This document shows positions 1 to 4,759 of a stretch of DNA of 5,768 nucleotides, piece after piece. The DNA is taken from contig CAYJIX010000096.1 of NCBI GenBank assembly GCA_964370375.1, forward strand, positions 1-5,768. Reading direction: 5' to 3'. A program made the translations under genes and the position numbers. The number at the start of each line of letters is the position of its first letter. The stretch's first letter is position 1. This stretch comes from CAYJIX01 sp964370375 (lineage in GTDB: Bacteria; Desulfobacterota; Desulfovibrionia; Desulfovibrionales; Desulfovibrionaceae). The notes beneath the pieces are model-generated. The model did not search any database, had not been told where the DNA came from, and was given only the letters and a program-made list of their open reading frames with translations.

Positions 1-266
1 CAGGTGAAGCAGGCGAGGCTTTAAAAAGCATTGTGGCATTGGCAAAAGAAAATGTAGATCAAGTGCATACCATTGCTGGAGAAATTTCTGAATTGTCAAA
101 GGACAGCGTTACTATATCAGATGCTCTTAAGTCTGTTGAGGTTATTACAGAGCAAACTGTGGGTGGTGTAACAAACTCTTCAAAAATAACCCAAGATTTA
201 ATGCAACAAGCTGAAAAACTTGACTCTGTCATAGCAAATTTGCAAAAAACTTCTGCTAATAGATAG
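1..266 (+). CDS. Methyl-accepting chemotaxis protein, C-terminal fragment (5' end outside window)
   Basis: The open frame enters from the left edge (first full codon at position 3) and stops with TAG at 264-266, giving 87 visible residues. It begins G-E-A-G-E-A-L and continues as an almost loop-free, Ala/Ser/Glu/Lys-rich amphipathic helix without Pro, including ITEQTVGG and the end LDSVIANLQKT. This matches the distal helix of the cytoplasmic four-helix signalling bundle of chemotaxis receptors, where GEAL-type and adaptation-like segments are followed by a hydrophobic heptad tail. In the family this bundle passes ligand signals to CheA/CheW at its hairpin tip, which lies upstream and is not visible. 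No CheR-binding pentapeptide tail (NWETF type) is present. The GTG at 33 is an internal codon, not a start. Ligand specificity cannot be judged. An MCP-like coiled-coil signalling protein lacking a sensor domain is the main alternative. Confidence 0.8.
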   Translation, partial: GEAGEALKSIVALAKENVDQVHTIAGEISELSKDSVTISDALKSVEVITEQTVGGVTNSSKITQDLMQQAEKLDSVIANLQKTSANR

Positions 267-323
267 TCGACACAAAAAAACAAACTGATTAGACGAAGCA
301 GGGGACATTTATTCTTTCAATGT

Positions 324-340
324 AAGACTCCTGCACAATT
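324..340 (+). repeat. Left terminal inverted repeat of the MITE
   Basis: This 17-bp terminus pairs with 515-531, with two mismatches (positions 5 and 13 of the repeat). Its inner part is also one arm of a local hairpin (327-353: ACTCC/GGAGT, a single bulged T, GCACAA/TTGTGC, loop TTCA). The left end can therefore fold on itself, whereas the right end has no equivalent partner. Confidence 0.8.
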
Positions 341-384
341 CATTGTGCGGAGTATTTTGGAGCGTTGACAAAAGTCAATGCGAC

Positions 385-437
385 CAAAAATCAAGAATAG
401 GCGGAGCTTTGCTTCGCCGTTAAGTGATTGATTTTTG
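385..437. repeat. Long hairpin in the MITE core
   Basis: CAAAAATCAA (385-394) is the perfect reverse complement of TTGATTTTTG (428-437). Inside it sits a second stem, GGCGGAGC (400-407) with GCTTCGCC (411-418), having one G-T wobble and a TTT loop. If transcribed, the RNA would form a long two-tier hairpin on either strand. It lacks a clean U-tract directly after the GC-rich inner stem, so it is not a textbook intrinsic terminator on the plus strand. Confidence 0.7.
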
Positions 438-514
438 TGCATTTTGTTCTGCACCAATAAATTTTCAAACAAATGTAAATCTACTGCAAAAGCGCAAAAA
501 TAGAAGTGAAAAAT

Positions 515-531
515 AATTATGCAGGACTCTT
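515..531 (-). repeat. Right terminal inverted repeat of the MITE
   Basis: The reverse complement matches the left terminus 324-340 at 15 of 17 positions. It is followed at once by the second AATGT copy (532-536). The SDR Shine-Dalgarno lies just beyond, at about 544-551. Confidence 0.8.
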
Positions 532-543
532 AATGTAATTGAT

Positions 544-551
544 AAAAGGTG
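544..551 (+). promoter_or_regulatory. Ribosome binding site deciding the SDR start at 557
   Basis: AAAAGGTG ends 5 bases before ATG 557. The upstream TTG at 539 has no comparable purine tract, because the bases before it are the MITE terminus and target duplication. The RBS itself lies outside the element, so the insertion left translation initiation intact but replaced whatever lay upstream. Confidence 0.6.
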
Positions 552-556
552 TTGGC

Positions 557-1255
557 ATGAAAATATGCATTGTGACAGGCGGCGCTCAGGGTTTAGGCAA
601 GGATATGGCACAAAGATTTTTTAAAGCAGGCCATAAAGTTATTGTTTTAGACGTTAAACAGGTACAAGACCGCGATATAGATTTTTTTGAAACAGACCTT
701 GCAGATCCAAAATCAATTGAAAAAGCTTTTTGTTATATAAAAGAAAAATACAATAAAGCACACATTTTAATCAACAATGGCGCAGTATCTGTTTTTGTAA
801 AACACATAAGCGAAGTAAGCCTAGATGAGTATAATAGGATTATGGATACGAACTTACGAGGAGCATTTTTGTGTGCTAAGGAGTTTGTACTGTTAAATCA
901 AGGTGAAAACTATGGCCGCATAATAAATATTTCTTCGACAAGATGGCATCAAAATATGGAAAATTGGGAATTGTACGGGATGAGTAAGGGAGGTATGGTG
1001 TCGCTTACAAATTCCCTTTGCGTTTCTTTAAGAGGGACAAATATAACAGTAAACGCCATAAGCCCCGGGCATATTTATACAGGGGCTTGGAAAGACCTTG
1101 AAGAGCGCGACCATAAAATACATCCTTCAAATCGGGTGGGAATGCCACGCGATATTTCCAATGCGTGTTTGTTTTTGACAGACCCCGAAAATGATTTTAT
1201 AAACGGTGCAAATATAGTTATTGATGGTGGAATGACCAAAAGAATGATATACTAA
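557..1255 (+). CDS. Classical short-chain dehydrogenase/reductase (SDR), 232 aa
   Basis: This is a complete NAD(P)(H)-dependent oxidoreductase of the classical SDR type with a single Rossmann-fold domain, probably a soluble cytoplasmic protein. Visible motifs are the glycine motif TGGAQGLG (residues 7-14), an acidic residue at the end of beta-2 (D32 in VLDVK, which favours NAD(H) over NADP(H)), a D-rich turn ETDLAD (45-50), NNGA (73-76) in place of the usual NNAG, catalytic N99, S127, Y140 and K144 (YGMSK), the SPG motif (169-171), and a C-terminal IDGGM. Length is normal for the family. I chose ATG 557 over TTG 539 because beta-1 (KICIVTGG) begins right after it and AAAGGTG lies 5-6 bases upstream. 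Counted lines are 32-35% GC, well below the genes from 1603 onward. It is flanked by a MITE and by gene-poor DNA, which suggests horizontal acquisition. The substrate cannot be inferred: annotation pipelines would probably say 3-oxoacyl-ACP reductase or glucose dehydrogenase, but nothing here supports either. Confidence 0.93.
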   Translation: MKICIVTGGAQGLGKDMAQRFFKAGHKVIVLDVKQVQDRDIDFFETDLADPKSIEKAFCYIKEKYNKAHILINNGAVSVFVKHISEVSLDEYNRIMDTNLRGAFLCAKEFVLLNQGENYGRIINISSTRWHQNMENWELYGMSKGGMVSLTNSLCVSLRGTNITVNAISPGHIYTGAWKDLEERDHKIHPSNRVGMPRDISNACLFLTDPENDFINGANIVIDGGMTKRMIY

Positions 1256-1256
1256 T

Positions 1257-1323
1257 AGCCTGTTGAAAAAGTGTAAGAACAGGGAAAAATCTATCGACCC
1301 AACTTGCCTTTTTTCAACTGCCT
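1257..1323. repeat. Imperfect inverted repeat after the SDR gene
   Basis: AGCCTGTTGAAAAA (1257-1270) matches the reverse complement of 1310-1323 (AGGCAGTTGAAAAA) at 12 of 14 positions, with a 39-base spacer. GTTGAAAAA/TTTTTCAAC is perfect. Termini beginning CCTGTTGAAAAAGT are typical of several insertion-sequence families, so this may be a relic of IS ends or another miniature element. It could equally be a long stem-loop ending the SDR transcript. No convincing flanking target duplication is visible. Confidence 0.45.
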
Positions 1324-1383
1324 GCTAGCTAAGCTAAAAAAGCTCAGCGAGTTTTCTTGTTCACCCTTAAGCGTGTTGGTCAT
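1291..1383 (-). CDS. Possible 30-residue small protein (speculative)
   Basis: On the minus strand an ATG at 1383-1381 is preceded by AAAAAGG with about 7 bases spacing, and the frame runs 30 codons to TAG at 1293-1291. The peptide begins MTNTLKGEQENSLSFF and ends with a basic tail (KKGKLGR), so its charge is split into an acidic/polar N-terminal part and a basic C-terminal part. I recognise no family, and a frame this short can arise by chance. Part of it overlaps the hairpins on the other strand, which could account for some of the base composition. Conservation across related genomes would decide. Confidence 0.2.
   Translation of the reverse strand: MTNTLKGEQENSLSFFSLASRQLKKGKLGR
1328..1355 (+). 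terminator. Possible weak intrinsic terminator downstream of the SDR
   Basis: GCTAAGCT (1328-1335) pairs with AGCTCAGC (1341-1348) apart from one A/C mismatch, around an A-rich loop. GAG and TTTT follow. The stem is short and the U-tract is brief and displaced, so termination efficiency would be modest. It lies about 75 bases after the SDR stop. Confidence 0.3.
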
Positions 1384-1504
1384 AAATAAGCCTTTTTGCT
1401 ACTTACGCTGGCGCAACAACATCCCTGCTTTGACAGACTGCCATAGCTTCATAATAACAGTAGCTTCGGTCTATAAGCGACTTCTTATTGATTAAATAAA
1501 ACAA

Positions 1505-1541
1505 GTGACGCATTATCACCGGGCACACAAAGACGCTTTGT
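1505..1541. promoter_or_regulatory. Two small inverted repeats just upstream of the -35 element
   Basis: GTGA-N7-TCAC (1505-1519) and the perfect stem ACAAAG-ACG-CTTTGT (1527-1541) lie directly upstream of TTGACA at 1545. They could be operator half-sites for the promoter of the 110-aa gene. The first resembles a CRP/FNR-type dyad, but its spacing is one base too long for the CRP consensus. The regulator is not identifiable. Confidence 0.3.
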
Positions 1542-1544
1542 CTA

Positions 1545-1577
1545 TTGACAGAGGGCCAAGTTGTGCCTACCTATAAT
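1545..1577 (+). promoter_or_regulatory. Sigma-70-type promoter with consensus hexamers and a 21-bp spacer
   Basis: TTGACA at 1545-1550 and TATAAT at 1572-1577 are both perfect consensus hexamers, but the spacer is 21 bp instead of about 17. Transcription would start near 1584, leaving a leader of about 19 bases before ATG 1603. Long spacers are typical of promoters needing a DNA-twisting activator (MerR-family promoters have 19-20 bp). Alternatively, only the -10 is used with a poorer -35. Confidence 0.6.
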
Positions 1578-1590
1578 AAATTCTATGTAT

Positions 1591-1596
1591 GAGGAG
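1591..1596 (+). promoter_or_regulatory. Shine-Dalgarno GAGGAG fixing the start at 1603
   Basis: GAGGAG sits 6 bases before ATG 1603. The in-frame TTG at 1561 and ATG at 1585 lie upstream of this site, and 1561 lies upstream of the predicted transcription start, so they are not real starts. Confidence 0.8.
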
Positions 1597-1602
1597 AAAC
1601 AC

Positions 1603-1935
1603 ATGGCTTATGATATCCGCCTTGTAAAACTGGTCACCGGAGAACTTATCCTTGGTAAGTACAATGCTGAAACAAGCAGCCTTGAAGATGTTGCCATCCT
1701 TCAGGTTGTGCCGTCACAACAAGGCGTGCAAATGATGATGCTACCCTATGGGTATCCTTTTGAACAAGAGTTTAAGGGACGTATTGAGAGCAAATTCTTT
1801 TTATACCCGTATGAAAAATTGCCGGACGGCCTGGAAACCAAATACCTTGAAGCTTGCACCAATTTAACCCTTTCGGGCATGGGTGGTTTAGAGCTTACAG
1901 GCACATCCCCCCTTGGTGGTAATATTATCAAGTAG
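1603..1935 (+). CDS. Conserved small protein of unknown function, 110 aa, possibly Sm-like fold
   Basis: The protein opens with DIRLVKLVTGELILGKY (residues 4-20), followed by DVAILQVVPSQQG (29-41), a Met-rich strand MMMLPYGYPFE (44-54), an IESKFFLYPYE strand (61-71), a helix-like segment around GLETKYLEACTNLTL (76-90) and a Gly-rich tail with GGNIIK. The pattern of short beta strands, VKLVTGE-L-G near the start and an LxVVPxQxG strand, resembles small Sm-like beta-barrel proteins seen in phages and bacteria. That fold call is inference. I recall similar unannotated proteins in Desulfovibrio-like genomes but cannot verify it here. There is no signal peptide, membrane segment or catalytic motif; C85 is the only cysteine. 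It is transcribed from its own promoter and may be closed by the hairpin at 2062-2091. Counted GC (48%) matches the following genes, unlike the SDR upstream. Confidence 0.85.
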   Translation: MAYDIRLVKLVTGELILGKYNAETSSLEDVAILQVVPSQQGVQMMMLPYGYPFEQEFKGRIESKFFLYPYEKLPDGLETKYLEACTNLTLSGMGGLELTGTSPLGGNIIK

Positions 1936-2061
1936 GCAGCTTGGTGAACGTTGAAGGCACCTTTAGCCGGCGTATGTTTCAGAAAAAATACTGGTATCGC
2001 GCATGCAGGGTGTCTTCCTTTTTGCCTTGGTTTTAGCCTTCAATCAGTAAAAAGGCGCATT

Positions 2062-2091
2062 GCATGCAGCTTTTTGTATTGCATGCTTTTT
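2062..2091 (+). terminator. Candidate intrinsic terminator after the 110-aa gene
   Basis: GCATGCA (2062-2068) pairs with TGCATGC (2080-2086) and five T follow directly (2087-2091). A competing fold pairs the AAAAAG at 2049 with GCTTTTT (2069-2075). It lies 127 bases after the stop at 1935 and about 40 bases before the radical SAM start, so it would separate the two transcripts. Confidence 0.45.
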
Positions 2092-2132
2092 GTTATTGCT
2101 GATTTGTATATCTTTTATTTTTTTGAGTGCGC

Positions 2133-4736
2133 ATGAATCATTTACTGGCTTTACTCCCACGGCCCAGTCATTTTTTGGGCATTGAAGAAGGTGCTGTTCA
2201 TAAAGACCCTTCCACAGTATCTATCCACTGTGCGTTGGCGTTTCCCGATCTTTATGAAGTGGGCATGTCCTACCTTGGTCAAAAAATTCTGTATAACATC
2301 ATCAACGACCGCTCGGATATGTATGCTGAGCGCGTTTTTGCACCAAGGCCGGAAGTGGGCGCGCTGTTGCGCGAACACAATGCGCCTTTATGTACATTAG
2401 AATCAGACACGCCCCTGCACAAAACCCACGCAATTGGCTTTGCCATAACCCACGAACTTTGCTATACAAATGTTTTATACATGCTGGATTTGGCAGGGAT
2501 TCCTTTATACAGCGCTGAGCGAGGCGATAGCCTTGATGCCTGGCCGATCATTATGGCAGGCGGAGGATGCGCCCTTTGTGCCGAACCTTTGGCGCCTTTT
2601 ATGGATATGATGCTGCTAGGCGAAGGTGAAGACCTTGTTATGGAGGTTTGCGAACTTTTACAAAAAGCCCGCAACGAGAGCTGGAGCAGATCACAATTTT
2701 TACGCAATGCCGCCCATATATCAGGGGTGTACGTGCCTTCTTTGTATAAAGATGACGGAACAGGGGGTATGGTTGCCTGTGATGCCTCTTTGCCGCGCCC
2801 TGGAAGGCGTATTGTGGCAGATATGGATAGGTCCCCTTACCCGACCAAGCAAGTGGTGCCCTTTGGCGCCGTGCACAATAGGTTAAGCCTTGAAATCGCT
2901 CGAGGTTGCACAAGGGGCTGTCGTTTTTGTCAGGCCGGCATGACGTATCGCCCTGCACGGGAGCGCTGTTTGCCGGATATTGAACGTATTTTAGATCAAT
3001 GCCTTGTGGAAACAGGCTTTGACGAGGTGTCCTTTTTATCGCTAAGCACCGGCGATTTTTCCGGACTAAAAGGCCTTTTCATGCCGGCAGCAGCACGATG
3101 CGCTGCAGAGCAGATATCCATGTCATTGCCTTCATTACGCGTGGGGTCTATTGATGACGATATCATGCGGCAGGTTGCAGGCATACGGCGCACCGGCATA
3201 ACCCTAGCTCCTGAAGCCGGCAGTCAGCGGCTTCGTGATGTTATCAATAAGGGCGTAACCGAAGAGGCCGTGTTGACCCATGCCCTAAAAGTGTTTGAGC
3301 ATGGCTGGCAACAGATCAAGCTGTATTTTATGATTGGCCTGCCTACAGAAACTGACGAAGATCTTCAGGCCATCATTGAATTATGTCGTAAAGTACGAGA
3401 CATTGCAGGGCGTGGCATGCCAAGGCTACAAGTGACAGCCGCCATATCACCGTTTGTGCCAAAACCCTTTACGCCGTTTCAGTGGGAACCTCAATTGAGC
3501 ATGGATGAAATGCATCGACGCATCAATTATGTTCGAGACGGTTTTAAAAAGGAAAAAGCGTTAAAACTCCGTTGGCATGAGCCAGCCATGAGCGCCCTTG
3601 AAGGGCTCTTGTCGCGTGGAGATCGCCGCCTTAGCAAGGTTATTGAACGCGTGTACCGTAAAGGCGCGTTGTTTGCCAGCTGGATGGAATATTTTGCATT
3701 TGAACCATGGCTAGAGGCTTTGGATGAAGAAGGGCTTGTTTTTGAAACGTACACAGGGCCTAGGGCCATGGACGCGCCATTGCCTTGGGACCATATAGAA
3801 GCAGGTGTTTCCACGACGTTTTTACGTAAAGAGCTGCAAAAAGCTTTCAACGGCACTCTTACCTCAGACTGCCGTTATCATGTCTGCCATTTTTGCGGAG
3901 CGTGTGATACGGTAGCAGGGGAATCTCGCTTGCCAAAGGCTGCCGAGGATGCGCAACATGCAAACAGGTTAAACTTTGCGCAGCGCGACCAAGAAGCTCA
4001 TGAACCAAGAGGCCATACGACAGAAATACCGCAAGAGGCACCCAAAGACGTTCCAAAATCCGGTAAAAAGCTGCCGCCCGCTTTGCCTCCTGAATTGACA
4101 GTCAAGGCTGTACGCTATCGGATTTGGCATACTAAAGAAGAAAAATCTATCTTTTTAAGTCAGCTTGAATTTCAGTCAGTTTTGGAGCGCGCCTTGCGCC
4201 GAGCCGAAATTCCTTTAACCTTTTCCCAGGGCTTTCATCCCATGCCGCTTATTTCGTTTGGCAGGGCTTTGCCTGTGGGAGTGCAAAGCTTGGCAGAATG
4301 GTTCTCTGTCACCTTGCGAACGTATTTGCGCCCGGCAGAGGTTTTGGAGCGGCTGGCCAAGACCATGCCCAAAGGCATGGCGGTAAAAGAGTGCGAGCGG
4401 ATTCCTACCAACGATAAATCTGTTGGAGCTACCCAAGAAAGCTACAGCTTGCGTTACAGTGGGGCAGAATACGCGCGTTTTCGCGAGGATTGGGATGCTT
4501 TTTGCGCTGCCACAGAGGTGATGTTCACCCGTGAAACAAAAAAAGGCATGCGAACCCTAGATATTCGCCCTTTGTACACATCCATCGAACATGACGAAGA
4601 GGGACTTATACATATGCAGCTGGACTGGAGCAACGGATACTTGTCACCGCTTGCCTTGATCCGCGCTGTTACCCCATGGGCAGGAGTGCACGAGCTGCAC
4701 CTGACCAAGATAGAACAAGGCTGGAACCCTTTGTAA
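2133..4736 (+). CDS. B12-binding-like / radical SAM / DUF2344 fusion protein (TIGR03960-TIGR03936 type), 867 aa
   Basis: The N-terminal region (about residues 27-220) has the cobalamin-binding-like Rossmann segment with FPDLYEVGMSYLG (37-49) and AERVFAP, without the DxHxxG motif of base-off B12 binding. The radical SAM core carries CTRGCRFC with C259, C263 and C266 as [4Fe-4S] ligands, PEAGSQRLR (from 360) and GLPTETDED (402-410). A second cysteine group, C580, C585, C588 and C591 (DCRYHVCHFCGAC), may bind another Fe-S cluster or zinc. A charged, Pro-rich linker (about 592-658) leads to DUF2344 (about 660-860), recognised by RYRIWH, FLSQLEF, ERALRRA and SQGFHP (698-703). Many bacteria encode the two halves separately; this is the fused form at full length. 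Substrate and reaction are unknown, and the usual RNase E/G and L21/L27 neighbours are absent. ATG 2133 has a GAG 5 bases upstream and is preferred over GTG 2127, though the RBS is weak. The gene converges on thiF with 23 bp between stops. Confidence 0.95.
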   Translation: MNHLLALLPRPSHFLGIEEGAVHKDPSTVSIHCALAFPDLYEVGMSYLGQKILYNIINDRSDMYAERVFAPRPEVGALLREHNAPLCTLESDTPLHKTHAIGFAITHELCYTNVLYMLDLAGIPLYSAERGDSLDAWPIIMAGGGCALCAEPLAPFMDMMLLGEGEDLVMEVCELLQKARNESWSRSQFLRNAAHISGVYVPSLYKDDGTGGMVACDASLPRPGRRIVADMDRSPYPTKQVVPFGAVHNRLSLEIARGCTRGCRFCQAGMTYRPARERCLPDIERILDQCLVETGFDEVSFLSLSTGDFSGLKGLFMPAAARCAAEQISMSLPSLRVGSIDDDIMRQVAGIRRTGITLAPEAGSQRLRDVINKGVTEEAVLTHALKVFEHGWQQIKLYFMIGLPTETDEDLQAIIELCRKVRDIAGRGMPRLQVTAAISPFVPKPFTPFQWEPQLSMDEMHRRINYVRDGFKKEKALKLRWHEPAMSALEGLLSRGDRRLSKVIERVYRKGALFASWMEYFAFEPWLEALDEEGLVFETYTGPRAMDAPLPWDHIEAGVSTTFLRKELQKAFNGTLTSDCRYHVCHFCGACDTVAGESRLPKAAEDAQHANRLNFAQRDQEAHEPRGHTTEIPQEAPKDVPKSGKKLPPALPPELTVKAVRYRIWHTKEEKSIFLSQLEFQSVLERALRRAEIPLTFSQGFHPMPLISFGRALPVGVQSLAEWFSVTLRTYLRPAEVLERLAKTMPKGMAVKECERIPTNDKSVGATQESYSLRYSGAEYARFREDWDAFCAATEVMFTRETKKGMRTLDIRPLYTSIEHDEEGLIHMQLDWSNGYLSPLALIRAVTPWAGVHELHLTKIEQGWNPL

Positions 4737-4759
4737 AAAGGATATTGTTTGTTGTGCCT
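4737..4759. terminator. Convergent intergenic gap with a weak AAAGG/CCTTT hairpin
   Basis: Only 23 bases separate the radical SAM and thiF stop codons. AAAAGG just after the TAA at 4736 can pair with CCTTT around 4757-4761 across a 15-base loop. The weak stem has A/T flanks on both sides, so it could act in both directions, but it is too short to call with confidence. Transcripts may overlap into the facing genes. Confidence 0.2.

Larger units (their letters stand above)
319..536. mobile_element. 208-bp MITE-like element with 17-bp terminal inverted repeats and 5-bp target duplication
   Basis: Left terminus AAGACTCCTGCACAATT (324-340) and the reverse complement of 515-531, AAGAGTCCTGCATAATT, agree at 15 of 17 positions. 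The direct repeat AATGT flanks them exactly, at 319-323 and 532-536. The core (324-531) has no credible reading frame and is dominated by hairpins: ACTCC/GGAGT plus GCACAA/TTGTGC in the left end (327-353), a stem at 355-389 around an AAAA loop, and a long stem at 385-437 with a GC-rich inner hairpin at 400-418. Short length, inverted termini, target duplication and no transposase are the marks of a non-autonomous miniature element mobilised in trans by a related insertion sequence. The parent IS family cannot be named from this window. The element lies between the MCP stop and the SDR start, so it probably supplies or alters the SDR upstream region and may help terminate MCP transcription. Confidence 0.8.
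1256..1544. other. Gene-poor AT-rich spacer between the SDR and the 110-aa gene
   Basis: Apart from the inverted repeat and weak hairpin listed separately, I see no convincing gene. A plus-strand frame from TTG 1304 to 1495 lacks an RBS and has a composition unlike coding sequence. A 30-codon minus-strand frame (1291-1383) has a plausible RBS and is listed separately. The GC content shifts here: the line from 1441 is 32% GC and the line from 1501 is 50%. This marks the likely boundary between accessory and backbone DNA. Confidence 0.5.

Noticed and set aside
324..531. CRISPR array or tRNA/structured RNA gene in the hairpin-rich region
   Set aside because: There are no regularly spaced direct repeats and no cloverleaf. 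Terminal inverted repeats with a target duplication explain the region better.
539..556. Upstream TTG start for the SDR
   Set aside because: It would add six residues before beta-1 and lacks an RBS; ATG 557 is well placed.
1304..1495. 63-codon plus-strand frame in the spacer after the SDR
   Set aside because: It starts with TTG inside an inverted repeat, has no Shine-Dalgarno and shows no protein-like pattern.
1951..2136. 61-codon plus-strand frame before the radical SAM gene
   Set aside because: It spans the terminator-like hairpin and T-tracts, has Cys/Phe-rich composition and no RBS, so it is chance.
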